Below, in pieces: positions 1 through 9,100 of a stretch of DNA of 33,935 bases. A program made the position numbers and the translations under genes. Where the stretch lies: the NCBI GenBank assembly GCA_964568795.1, contig CAZMRQ010000010.1, positions 1 to 33,935 on the forward strand, given 5' to 3'. The notes under the pieces are model-generated. The model searched no databases and had not been told where the DNA came from. It saw only the letters and a program-made list of their open reading frames with translations. Origin of the DNA: CAZMRQ01 sp964568795. Lineage in GTDB: Bacteria; Pseudomonadota; Gammaproteobacteria; Comchoanobacterales; Comchoanobacteraceae. How positions within the stretch are numbered: the first letter of the stretch is position 1; every line of letters begins with the position of its first letter.

Positions 1-110
1 GTATATTCTGGGATACTATAACTCGAATCGACTGCATTTCCCACTTGGTTATTTGTCACCTTTGGTGTACGAACATGCCTCTTAATTTTTTGTCGACTCT
101 TACTTGACCA
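1..110 (+). mobile_element. IS3-family element, right end (OrfB C-terminus plus terminal repeat)
   Basis: Frame 2 encodes 27 residues ending in a TAA at 83-85; they include YYNSNRLHFPLGYLSPLVYE, which matches the C-terminal signature of IS3-family OrfB transposases (YNxxRxHxxLGYxSP). Positions 91-110 (tgtcgactcttacttgacca) end in CA and, read on the minus strand, begin TGGTCAAG, as expected of an IS3-type terminal inverted repeat. IS481-family sequence begins immediately after, so this element appears to have inserted into the IS481 transposase. Only its right end lies in the window. The family call is good from the motif; the exact tip at 110 is inferred. Confidence 0.7.
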
Positions 111-685
111 TGACAGTGAGACGCAGTGTCTTCAATAGACATGCAAAAAAGTGGTGCTACAAAGATAGAAGCAAGCATCCAGGAGAGGGTGTGCAAATAG
201 ATCATATGAGTGTCCCGATCAGAGGAACAGGCAAGACTATTAAACACTTCGATGCCATCTGTCCGGTGAGTCAAATAGCCGTGGCAAGTGCCCATATCAC
301 GGCCAGTAGCCGCACAGCAGCACGCTTCCTAGAAGATGTGATACACAGGCTGCCAGTGAGGTTAAAAAGTATACAGGTAGATGGTGGAAGTGAGTTTATA
401 AAAGAGTTTGAGAAGGCCTGTGAAAGCAAGGGGATAGAGCTGTATGTGCTGCCTCCACGATCCCTTAAGTTAAATGGCTGTGTGGAACGATGCAACAGAA
501 CGTTGAGGCATGAATTCGACAGATTGTATAAAGGCTCAGCAAGTGTTGCAGATATACATGAAGCACTGCAAGAGTATAGGAACATATACAACACAGAAAG
601 GTCACCTGAAGGGTTAAATAGGGTGGCACCAATGGCGTATTGTGACAGTACTAAGAGTGAGGCCTTTTTGTCTCAAAGCATCTGA
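111..685 (+). pseudogene. IS481-family transposase, 5'-truncated
   Basis: The frame encodes an rve/DDE integrase core: first Asp in VQIDHMSV, second Asp in QVDGGSEF, and Glu in GCVERCNR, with 34 residues between the second Asp and the Glu. The C-terminal EYRNIYNTERSPEGLN block is typical of IS481 transposases. The N-terminal helix-turn-helix is missing because the IS3 end abuts the gene at about position 110. A TTG at 104 or ATG at 110 could still start a 190-residue protein, but it would lack the DNA-binding domain. A second, more decayed relative lies at 26250-26511 on the other strand. Probably not transposition-competent. Confidence 0.75.
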
Positions 686-900
686 ACCCATACAACGCCC
701 TTGAATCCAAGAAATAATTCATATATTAATAAAGTCTTAAATCCAGGTATTCCCAAAACAACTATTTAAATATACCATAGCAACAATCGCATAGCAGAAG
801 ATGCTGATAATTATATATTTTCATGCACACCTGTAAAACCTAATATGGCATAACGCCGCTATTTCTATAAAAAATATAATATATAAAAATTACTGTATAG

Positions 901-928
901 TTGTATTTTATTTTTTTTATGACATAAT
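901..928 (+). promoter_or_regulatory. Candidate sigma70 promoter for the LuxR-type gene
   Basis: TTGTAT at 901-906 and CATAAT at 923-928 are separated by 16 nt and lie 27 nt upstream of the start codon, in a very AT-rich stretch. Each hexamer has one or two mismatches to consensus. AT-richness makes chance matches likely, so confidence is limited. Confidence 0.35.
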
Positions 929-955
929 TTAATAAATACTTCATGGAGTAATGAA

Positions 956-1309
956 ATGTACTGGCAACTTCTTCTCAATGACCTCATCAATCAGCATGTA
1001 CTCAATTACCATTGCCGCTATCTTCCTCAAGATGAAACCAATGAGAATAGCGAGCCTACTGAAAAAAAACCTTTGCAACAACGTATTGATTTACCCAATG
1101 GACACTACCTCACTCAACGTGAAGCCGAATGCATCAGCCTTGCCATGCAGGGCATGACAATGAAAATGATAGGATTACATCTCGATTTATCACCGCGCAC
1201 CATCGAATATTACCTCAAGCGTGTCAAAGAAAGAATGGGGTGTCGAACTAAAAAAGAACTGGTAAACCAGATCCGTTCCCAGTGCAGTGGAAGACAGCTA
1301 ACCGCTTGA
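956..1309 (+). CDS. LuxR-type HTH transcriptional regulator
   Basis: 117-residue protein with a C-terminal LuxR/GerE helix-turn-helix at about residues 50-112: LTQREAECISLAMQGMT, then IGLHLDLSPRTIEYYLKRVK and a GCRTKKELV tail, the standard four-helix pattern with its TxREx and SPRTxxxY elements. The first 50 residues are too short for an autoinducer-binding or receiver domain, so no sensing domain is visible. Small single-HTH LuxR proteins of this type occur in Legionella-like bacteria. ATG 956 is chosen over an overlapping frame because GGAG at 945-948 sits 7 nt upstream and the HTH is in this frame. The next gene (1390) starts 80 nt downstream on the same strand. The target genes cannot be told from the sequence. 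Confidence 0.85.
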   Translation: MYWQLLLNDLINQHVLNYHCRYLPQDETNENSEPTEKKPLQQRIDLPNGHYLTQREAECISLAMQGMTMKMIGLHLDLSPRTIEYYLKRVKERMGCRTKKELVNQIRSQCSGRQLTA

Positions 1310-1332
1310 GACTTAATGATTTTTTGATTATT

Positions 1333-1363
1333 TATCACATATGATAATGAAACATGTTATAAT
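1333..1363 (+). promoter_or_regulatory. Possible promoter/operator before the 58-residue gene
   Basis: A perfect -10-like TATAAT at 1358-1363 lies 26 nt before the start codon. No good -35 is found at 16-18 nt, but an inverted repeat TATCA-cata-TGATA (1333-1346) occupies roughly that position and could be an activator or repressor site. Speculative. Confidence 0.25.
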
Positions 1364-1389
1364 AAAGATGAGACTAATGGAGGCGTATA

Positions 1390-1566
1390 ATGAAACATGT
1401 ACTCAGTGCACTTGTAATCATACTACTTAGTGGACCAATCTGGTCTACCGCTAAGCAAGGCAATCCTCAAGCTAAATTAACTGATTTAGAGTTTTTTACA
1501 TGTGTCAGTGCTTACAACCTTGTATGGGCTGAAAATGTATGCTTGAAACAAGAGCTAGCTGACTAA
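1390..1566 (+). CDS. Small exported protein, 58 residues, two Cys
   Basis: Not recognised. ATG 1390 follows a strong Shine-Dalgarno (GGAGG at 1379-1383, 6 nt spacer). The N-terminus MKHVLSALVIILLSGPIWST is a typical signal peptide (basic residue, about 12 hydrophobic residues, then S-T-A), leaving a mature peptide of about 37 residues with two cysteines (C38 and C51) that could pair after export. It ends with LADLE-like acidic sequence and stops inside the convergent glmM gene, overlapping it by 12 bp. It could be cotranscribed with the LuxR-type regulator or be its target. The strong ribosome site and signal peptide support a real gene. Confidence 0.6.
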   Translation: MKHVLSALVIILLSGPIWSTAKQGNPQAKLTDLEFFTCVSAYNLVWAENVCLKQELAD

Positions 1567-2859
1567 GTCGGCAATCATCTCACTTATCTTCTGTTGAATC
1601 TCATCAGCCACTCTGTCAACAGCTGTATTGCCTTCAACCAATATACGGACAAGAGGCTCTGTTCCAGAACACCGTATAATAATACGAAAATCGTTTGAAT
1701 AGTCAGACCAATCACTCGTGGATACAATCTCTTCGACATGACTGCGTTTGCTCGAGTTAAACACACATTGACGCAATTGCTGCTTCACCTGCTTCTCTAA
1801 GTAATAACTATCCAACGTCCCACCCATCTCCTGGCACGCCATTAACGCTTTGACAGCTATATAAAGTCCATCACACATAGCCAAGTGCTGCATGTCAATG
1901 ACATGGCCCGAAGGCTCGCCACCATAACGCCCACCTCTCTGGCTCAACTCACTGGCAACATGGTGATCGCCCACAGCCACTCGTGCTACATCAATGCCTT
2001 TTTTCTGACACGCCTCAACAAAACACTGAGGGGTCATCTCTGTCACCACGCACTGGGTTATTGGCTCACCTATAAACTCATGCCATAAAATAAATAGCCA
2101 TAATAAGTCCTCGCCTGAAAAAATACGGCCATTCTTTGAAATCAGTACAACCCTATCACCATCTCCATCAAACGCAATGCCATAATCAGCCTGGTTCGTT
2201 AATACCTCTTTACGGATAAAATCAGCTTGTGTGGAACCGACTCCCGAGTTAATGTTGTATCCATCTGGATGACTCGCTACAGCGGCAACATCTACCCCCA
2301 TCTCACGCAATACCCTATCAGCATATCCACTATATGCTCCGTGAGCACAATCAAGGACAGCTTTACCCGAAAGACTCTTTCCAGCATACAATTGACGCAA
2401 ATAGAACTCACTTGAATTGACAGGCTGCCTGATCTGCCCAGGGGAATTATAGTCAATCTTATGCTCCCTAAGCACATAGTTTAGAAGAGCTTCCTGCTCC
2501 TTGGAATTCAACTTTTCTCCACTAGGCCAGATAAACTTATAGCCATTATCCGTATAAAAATTATGGGAGGCTGTCACCACTAAAATAAAGTCAACAGCAA
2601 GCTTTTTTCCCCAATGCGCCCCCAACGGCGTAGGGCAAACCCCGCCATCAATCACATCAACACCTTGGGATAAAATACCCACACTGGCTGCATAGGCTAA
2701 CAAAGAACTTGATGCTCTTGTATCACGGCAGACCAATACTTGTGCAGGCACTTTATTAAGAAAACGTGCCAAACCTGCACCTAGTTTTTGTGCAGAATCA
2801 AGACGACAGGCTCCAATACCTACAGCCCCTCTTATACCATCTGTTCCAAACCATATCAT
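1555..2859 (-). CDS. glmM: Phosphoglucosamine mutase
   Basis: Converts glucosamine-6-phosphate to glucosamine-1-phosphate for UDP-GlcNAc, feeding peptidoglycan and LPS synthesis in the cytoplasm. The 434-residue product (family about 445) shows the expected domain order: FGTDGIRG at residues 4-11, active-site serine S98 in VTASHN, Mg-binding DGDGD at 231-235, sugar loop GEPSGH at 314-319 and phosphate-binding RCSGTEPLVRI from 396. GEPSGH differs slightly from the more usual GE(Q/N)SGH. Its ATG overlaps the ftsH stop by 4 bp, so it is probably translationally coupled as the last gene of the peroxiredoxin-rlmE-ftsH-glmM operon. In many gammaproteobacteria folP lies between ftsH and glmM; here it does not. 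Confidence 0.93.
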   Translation of the reverse strand: MIWFGTDGIRGAVGIGACRLDSAQKLGAGLARFLNKVPAQVLVCRDTRASSSLLAYAASVGILSQGVDVIDGGVCPTPLGAHWGKKLAVDFILVVTASHNFYTDNGYKFIWPSGEKLNSKEQEALLNYVLREHKIDYNSPGQIRQPVNSSEFYLRQLYAGKSLSGKAVLDCAHGAYSGYADRVLREMGVDVAAVASHPDGYNINSGVGSTQADFIRKEVLTNQADYGIAFDGDGDRVVLISKNGRIFSGEDLLWLFILWHEFIGEPITQCVVTEMTPQCFVEACQKKGIDVARVAVGDHHVASELSQRGGRYGGEPSGHVIDMQHLAMCDGLYIAVKALMACQEMGGTLDSYYLEKQVKQQLRQCVFNSSKRSHVEEIVSTSDWSDYSNDFRIIIRCSGTEPLVRILVEGNTAVDRVADEIQQKISEMIADLVS

Positions 2860-4757
2860 TTCTTTTCTTTATCTTTGACTTTTTTTGTTGCTTTTTTCTC
2901 TTCTTTTTTCTCTTCTTTTTTCTCTGGCGCTTCCCATCCGTCCGGAGCTTCTGGCTTCTGACCTTTCATGATAGATGCTATCTGCTTGGTCTCTATTGTC
3001 TCATACTGCATCAAAGCCTCAGCCATCAATTCAAGTTTATCACGCCCTTGAATAATAATGTCGTGAGCACGCTTGTAATTTTTATCAACAATCATCTGTA
3101 CAGCCTTATCAATAGCTTGAGAAGTCTTTTCAGAATGATCCACCCTCTTATTCATTGACTTTCCTAAGAAAACCTCACTGTCATCTGAACCATAGTTGAT
3201 CGGACCAAGCGCCTTATCAAGGCCCCATCGAGTCACATAGTTGCGTGCCAATTCTGTTGCTTTCTCAATATCATTAGAAGCCCCAGTAGTCACATTATCA
3301 TAACCATAAACAACTTCTTCAGCGACACGCCCACCAAATAAAGATGACAATTGAGACTCAAGCCGCGTACGGGACATGCTATAACGGTCTTCCAACGGCA
3401 GAAACATAGTCACCCCTAAAGCACGGCCACGAGGAATAATAGATATCTTATAAACAGGATCATGCTCTGGCACAGTTAAGCCCACTAAAGCATGGCCTGC
3501 TTCGTGGTATGCAGTCAGCTGCTTTTCCTTCACGTTCATAGCCATTGACCGCTCAGTCCCCATCATGATTTTATCTTTGGCCTGATCCATCTCCAGCATA
3601 GAAACTTTTCTCTTATTCTTACGCGCTGCCATTAATGCAGCTTCATTCACCAAATTCGCTAAGTCCGCCCCAGAAAAGCCAGGTGTCCCACGAGCTAGCA
3701 ACGACGGTTTGACATTAGCTGCTGCTGCAATGGAATTCAGATGCACATTCAGTATTTGCTCACGCCCTTTGATGTCTGGCAATGGCACTATCACTTGCCG
3801 ATCAAAACGTCCCGGACGCAGCAATGCAGGATCAAGAACATCAGGTCTGTTAGTAGCCGCCATAACTATAACGCCTTCCTTGCCTTCAAAACCATCCATT
3901 TCAACCAATAGCTGATTCAATGTCTGCTCACGTTCATCGTGTCCACCACCAAGCCCTGCACCACGGTGCCGCCCAACAGCATCAATCTCATCAATAAATA
4001 TAATACAAGGCGCTTGCTTTTTTGCTTGCTCAAACATGTCTCTGACCCGAGAGGCCCCTACACCCACAAACATCTCAACAAAATCCGAGCCAGATATGGT
4101 AAAGAAAGGCACATTGGCCTCGCCTGCAACTGCACGCGCTAGCAATGTTTTACCTGTGCCTGGAGAGCCAACCAATAAGGCTCCGCAAGGCATTTTGCCT
4201 CCCAACTTCTGGAATTGTTTTGGGTTTTTTAAAAAATCAACAAACTCAGTGACTTCCTGCTTAGCCTCATCAATGCCTGCCACATCAGAAAATGTTACTT
4301 TGATTTGATTTTGTGTCAACATCCGTGCACGTGAACGACCGAAAGAGAAAGCACCACGGCCAGATCCCCCACCACCTTGCATTTGTCTAAACAACCAAAA
4401 CAACAAAGCAACCATAATAAGAAATGGGAACCAATTGATGAAAATATGCAGCAATAGGCTCTGCTGCTCAGGCGGCTTTCCGACTACATCAACGCCTTTG
4501 CTCACAAGCGTATTAAGTAAATTGCCATCTTTGATTGGCAAATAAGTGACAAAACTTTGCCCTGAACGAGTCATCCCTGTGATAGTCTGGTCGGATATCG
4601 TTACTCGCGTGACATTTCCTTCTTCAACTGAACTCATAAACTGTGTGTACGAAAAGTTCTCTTTGCCAAAACGGTTGGGACCGAAGTTACTGAGCAATGA
4701 AAAAAAGACCACAATAATGAGGATCCACATAAGTAAATTTTTTATACGATCATTCAC
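2856..4757 (-). CDS. ftsH: ATP-dependent zinc metalloprotease FtsH
   Basis: Membrane-anchored AAA+ protease that degrades misassembled membrane proteins and regulators such as LpxC. 633 residues. Transmembrane segments lie at about 6-23 and 105-123, enclosing a periplasmic domain. The AAA module has Walker A GSPGTGKT at 197-204, Walker B IIFIDEIDA at about 252-260 and the second region of homology ATNRPDVLDPALLRPGRFDR at 301-320. The zinc site is HEAGH at 418-422, with a likely third ligand D496 in NDIEKA. The Walker A carries Ser where most FtsH proteins have Pro (GPPGTGKT). The C-terminus is a highly charged Lys/Glu tail of about 25 residues. The start overlaps the rlmE end by 8 bp. Confidence 0.97.
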   Translation of the reverse strand: MNDRIKNLLMWILIIVVFFSLLSNFGPNRFGKENFSYTQFMSSVEEGNVTRVTISDQTITGMTRSGQSFVTYLPIKDGNLLNTLVSKGVDVVGKPPEQQSLLLHIFINWFPFLIMVALLFWLFRQMQGGGGSGRGAFSFGRSRARMLTQNQIKVTFSDVAGIDEAKQEVTEFVDFLKNPKQFQKLGGKMPCGALLVGSPGTGKTLLARAVAGEANVPFFTISGSDFVEMFVGVGASRVRDMFEQAKKQAPCIIFIDEIDAVGRHRGAGLGGGHDEREQTLNQLLVEMDGFEGKEGVIVMAATNRPDVLDPALLRPGRFDRQVIVPLPDIKGREQILNVHLNSIAAAANVKPSLLARGTPGFSGADLANLVNEAALMAARKNKRKVSMLEMDQAKDKIMMGTERSMAMNVKEKQLTAYHEAGHALVGLTVPEHDPVYKISIIPRGRALGVTMFLPLEDRYSMSRTRLESQLSSLFGGRVAEEVVYGYDNVTTGASNDIEKATELARNYVTRWGLDKALGPINYGSDDSEVFLGKSMNKRVDHSEKTSQAIDKAVQMIVDKNYKRAHDIIIQGRDKLELMAEALMQYETIETKQIASIMKGQKPEAPDGWEAPEKKEEKKEEKKATKKVKDKEKK

Positions 4758-5394
4758 GAAACTCTCCTGCTTTCATTTTTGATCTGTTTAGTGTAAACCC
4801 TTTGCCCATCAAATACAATTCGTTCGACCTGCTTCTTGACGCTTTAGGCTTAATTAATTGAACCTTGATGAAGAAAGGCCGTATGGTTTTGACAAATTCA
4901 TCAAACCCTTTTCCATGAAATACTTTAAGCAACATATCTCCGCCAGGCAAACACATGTCTTGCGCTATCATCAAACACATCTCCCATAAATCAACTGCTC
5001 GAGCCTGATCCACAACAGCAATGCCTGTTTTATTAGGCGACATATCCGAGCATATGAATTGATAAGGGCCTTGCTCTTTCAACCATTTATACACCTCAGG
5101 ATCTCTGCAGTCTCCCTGCTTAAAAAAAACCCCAGGCAATGCATCCATAGACAACAAATCAACCGCAACTATTTGCGACTTAGGACAGGATTGCTGTAAT
5201 ACCTGTGTCCACCCCCCAGGAGCTGACCCCAGTTCAAGAATTGACTTTCCTGTTTGACATATAGGGTATTTTTCTATTATTTCAAGTAATTTAAAGCAGG
5301 CACGCGAGCGGTAGCCTGCTTTTTGGGCAAGTTTAACATACGGATCAGATCGATGATTTGCTAACCATTTCTTTGTTTTTTGTCTTTTTCTCAC
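4750..5394 (-). CDS. rlmE: 23S rRNA (uridine-2'-O) methyltransferase RlmE/FtsJ
   Basis: Methylates the ribose of U2552 of 23S rRNA in the A loop using SAM, a late step in 50S assembly. The 214-residue protein is full length. SAM-binding motif ILELGSAPGGWTQV lies at about 52-65, and the K-D-K-E catalytic tetrad is visible as K35 (ACFKLLEI), D117 (CSDMSPN), K157 (LLKVFHG) and E192 (SNELYL). It starts 6 nt after the peroxiredoxin stop and overlaps ftsH by 8 bp. The rlmE-ftsH pair is conserved in gammaproteobacteria. Confidence 0.96.
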   Translation of the reverse strand: MRKRQKTKKWLANHRSDPYVKLAQKAGYRSRACFKLLEIIEKYPICQTGKSILELGSAPGGWTQVLQQSCPKSQIVAVDLLSMDALPGVFFKQGDCRDPEVYKWLKEQGPYQFICSDMSPNKTGIAVVDQARAVDLWEMCLMIAQDMCLPGGDMLLKVFHGKGFDEFVKTIRPFFIKVQLIKPKASRSRSNELYLMGKGFTLNRSKMKAGEFRE

Positions 5395-5400
5395 GAAAAA

Positions 5401-6000
5401 CTACAGTTCCTCAGATTTTTCAGTCAAGTATTTCTTGACACCTGCAGGAGATTCTTGCATCGCAGTTTGCCCTTGTTGCCAGCCTGCCGGACATACTTCT
5501 CCATGCTTTTCATGGAACTGCAATGCATCAACAACTCTGAGCACCTCATCAATATTCCTTCCTAACGGCAAATCATGAAGAATCTCTGCACGAACAATCT
5601 TTTGTTTATCCAAAATGAATGTTGCGCGTGTTGCAGTTTTTTCAATGGGATGTTCCACGCCATAACTTTGGCATATTTGGTGATCCACATCTTGTGCCAT
5701 CATGTATTTAACTGGACCAATACCACCTTTATTAATAGGGGTATCACGCCATGCACGATGCGTGTGTTTTGAATCAATCGATACAGCAATGACTTCTACC
5801 TGACGCTGCCTAAAAGCCTCGATACGCCGGTCGATCGCAATCAACTCACTCGGACAAACAAAGGTGAAATCAAATGGGTAAAAGAAAATAACTGTATAGC
5901 AATCTTGCACAGTATTGTATAGCGAAAAGGCATCATCTACTTGGCCATTGGCTAAAACTACAGAGGTTTTAAAATCGGGTGCTTGCTGTGAAATAAGCAT
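5401..6000 (-). CDS. Typical 2-Cys peroxiredoxin (AhpC/Prx1 family)
   Basis: Thiol peroxidase that reduces hydrogen peroxide and organic hydroperoxides. 199 residues, normal for the family. The peroxidatic cysteine is C49 in DFTFVCPSE and the resolving cysteine C170 in GEVCPAGW; the C-terminal tail continues about 29 residues beyond it, as in typical 2-Cys enzymes. No AhpF or AhpD partner is adjacent, so the reductant is unknown. The start is supported by AAGGAG 9 nt upstream. It is the first gene of an apparent operon with rlmE, ftsH and glmM, an unusual partner for that housekeeping set that may place FtsH expression under a stress-linked promoter (inference). Confidence 0.93.
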   Translation of the reverse strand: MLISQQAPDFKTSVVLANGQVDDAFSLYNTVQDCYTVIFFYPFDFTFVCPSELIAIDRRIEAFRQRQVEVIAVSIDSKHTHRAWRDTPINKGGIGPVKYMMAQDVDHQICQSYGVEHPIEKTATRATFILDKQKIVRAEILHDLPLGRNIDEVLRVVDALQFHEKHGEVCPAGWQQGQTAMQESPAGVKKYLTEKSEEL

Positions 6001-6039
6001 AAATCAGGGCTCCTTATAAGATATGATTCAAAGTGCCAT

Positions 6040-6067
6040 ATTATCCGCCAAATTGCAAGACCTACAA
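6040..6067 (-). promoter_or_regulatory. Candidate promoter for the peroxiredoxin-rlmE-ftsH-glmM operon
   Basis: On the minus strand TTGTAG (6067-6062) and GATAAT (6045-6040) are separated by 16 nt, about 40 nt upstream of the peroxiredoxin start. The site is back to back with the promoter of the 1176-residue gene, whose -35 begins at 6072, so the two transcripts diverge from one short region. Confidence 0.4.
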
Positions 6068-6071
6068 ACTA

Positions 6072-6100
6072 TTGATTATTATACAAAATTAGCATATAAT
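6072..6100 (+). promoter_or_regulatory. Sigma70-type promoter for the 1176-residue protein
   Basis: TTGATT at 6072-6077 and a perfect TATAAT at 6095-6100 have a 17-nt spacer, predicting a start near 6107 and a leader of about 50 nt. Only a weak AAGAG (6143-6147) precedes the ATG. Confidence 0.55.
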
Positions 6101-6157
6101 AGGCGTACTTAACATTTATAATTATAATATATATAGAAACACAAGAGCAATAATATT

Positions 6158-9100
6158 ATGGGCATATACAATGAAAACAGTCCTCTCCTCGGGACTATTG
6201 GCATCATCAATCAAAATCAACCGGAAAACCAACTAAATAATAAAGACACTCTGTTTCAAAAATTTAAAGACATCACCCAAGGTCATACACAACTGCTCAA
6301 TCCTGGTGTCCTAACCTTAGATAAGAGCTCTTTAGCACCAGGTCCCTTTTTAAATCACCTGCATCAACAAATTGAAAGCATTCTTAAACAAACCCAGACC
6401 GTAGCGGACTATCAGAACATCATGAAATTCTGCGAACTTCTGGCAAACACCTGCCATATTCAAGAACCCGACTTCGAAACACTGTATTTCCAAGCCAGAA
6501 TCTTAAAAGAAAAAGCCGAAAACCGATGGTCACCCCCCGCGAGTAGCGGGTGGGGTGATTGGCTCTCAGCCCGTTTTCAACAGGGGTTTTTCAAGAATGA
6601 TAGAGACCTGCTAGATCTTCTTCGTGAGTGGGCGATAGAAAAACCTCGAAATAACAAAATATATGGATACATTCAAAAATATGTCATGGATAAAGAGAAG
6701 ATAAATGACTTACACCAGTGGTCTCACCAGGATGGCTTAATCAAGAAGAAAGAATACCTCGACAGACTCTTTTTCCAAATCGACAACTTGGATATTGAAA
6801 GCTATAACTATGATGAGCTGCAGCCAATAAGCTTTGTCTGCGTTCAACTGTTTGAGGCAACAAAAGAGGCACGTTGGAATAGCTTAATTGGAAGAATAAA
6901 AAATACCATTGACCAACGCACCTCGGAGAGAACAGATGAATACATAGATGATAGTGCCACACGCACTCATCTTACTCGCTTGAATAATCCAGACTCTTCT
7001 GAAGCAAAAAGCAGTTGGGATAAGTTCTTGACATTTATGGAAAAAACACCACATGATTCATTTATTGATAACGTTAGAGCATCATGCCAAATTTATTATC
7101 AAATAAATTCATTATTACAACCACCCTATGATCCTAGCCCTACTTCGGATACCGCCAAAGCGTTAAAAACCATCTTGAACATACCAGATAATCCTAAAAA
7201 AATGGCGTTTACTCATCTGTATGTCAGGGCATCACTGCAATCTAAAGAGGGCATAGAAACAGATGATCAGCCTGATAATCCAATGCTTTTTTCCAACAAC
7301 GGCGACTGTTTGAGTTTTCTCAATGAGGACATAGCATTTAATGACCTATCAGAACTCTACCTCTTACTGGCAAAAACCGATAAAGGGATCGCAAAATCAG
7401 CCCTGTTAGATGGCTATCTTGACCCTGATCAAGCTATTGACCGGTTGGTTAGCCAGATCCCTCAGGCCCTCCAAACAGACTCTGTTCAGAATGACACTAA
7501 CTTAAAGCATAACATTAAAAAAATAATTTCCTTAACAGACAACGCAGGGGGTTTACGAGATCTTGTCAGCCCACAAATAGATATAGCAGACCCTGTTGCC
7601 GCTGAACCACCAGCATCCTACCGTCAGCTACTAACTGATATCAATACTCTCAAAACTACTATCCAAGGCATTCCCAAGCATCCTTCCAGTATTCAATTGA
7701 ATAAATGGGTGCAATCTTATCAAAAAGTACAATTTAACCCACCACTACGCCCCTTTGAAGTGTCTTTCAGCCACATCTATGAAGAGTTATTCCCTGATGA
7801 TGACTGCACTACCAAAACAATGAACTATTTCATGACAACCCAAAGACTTCACCAAATTCATTGGCAAGGCCGTCATAGCGAGAAATCTGGACCTATCCTC
7901 GAGAGCGCATATACAGAAATCGATAAAGTGTCTAATTCAATCAACCTAATACAATCATACTATGCCGCACTGTCATCGCGTTGGACTCAGCTAGTCAAAC
8001 ACACCAAAGTACCTGTATCATTTGGAGAAAGCATATGGCTGTTCCCAGGATTTAAAATTACCGGATCATTTCTTAGGAGCATACTGATGCTTGTACACGG
8101 GCATACAATGAAAGGCACAAAGCCCTCAGGCATAATGGCGGATGTGAAAACCTGGATCCCTCAAATATTAGACAATATACTTACATTAAGACATATCATT
8201 GATTTGAAAAAACTAAAAGAGATTCCCGCCTTTAAATCAGTGAGTGAAACGATTGAGGCTTTTAAAAATATGAGCGATAAATTTAATAGTATACTATTTG
8301 ATAGAGAAGTGAGCGTTGCGGACGGTGAGGGCAATATAGAGAGACAATTGAAACCAGGCCTTCAAAGTCAAATTTATGCGCTTATAGAAATTGTGTCACT
8401 TATCTCTTCTAAACAAGCGTCCCAACTCCTTGCTGATGAGACTATCCGGGAAAAGCTAAGAGAGTTAAATAAATCCACTGATATGCAGGCTGGCTGTCAG
8501 GAGCTACACGATTCGATTTATAGAGTTAAAACAGCATTGTTTGACCCAACAAAGGGTCTTCTTCACTCAAAAGTTATGCCAGATGTATTGCATGACAGTT
8601 CCATTACCAATCTACTGCGTGCACTTAAAATTGAATATTCACCCCCCGAGGAGTTAGCACATGCGGAAGATCAGCCCGAAACTGAAGAACCCGTCTTTCC
8701 GAGCGATAAATTTGACTATAACGCAGCAGTTAAAAATGCAAACGCAGCAGTTAAAAATGCAAACGCAGCAGTTAAAAATGCACTTGAAGACATCCCAATG
8801 CTGAGCCAAATAATAAAAAATATGCTTTCCTCAATTGGGTCACTCCTCCAAGTGATTAACACGACAGATTCACTACGCAAGTCCAGCTTGATCAATATTG
8901 ACATAGTGACTCACTTAGTGCGTAACTTGGATAAAGATTTTGAGCAAGTAAGAATGACACTGCAGGAGCGCATTAATAATAAGGAATTTGACAGTTTCCT
9001 TGGGTTTATGAAAATGATGTATATCTATCACTATCCATCTACCGATAGTGTCATTCTGAAAATATTTGTTACTACACCCTTACTCATTTTGAAAGTACTC

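Noticed and set aside
2766..3158. Plus-strand open frame of 130 codons rich in Phe and Leu
   Set aside because: It is antisense to the Lys/Glu-rich tail of FtsH and the start of glmM; the low-complexity Phe run is the complement of that tail.
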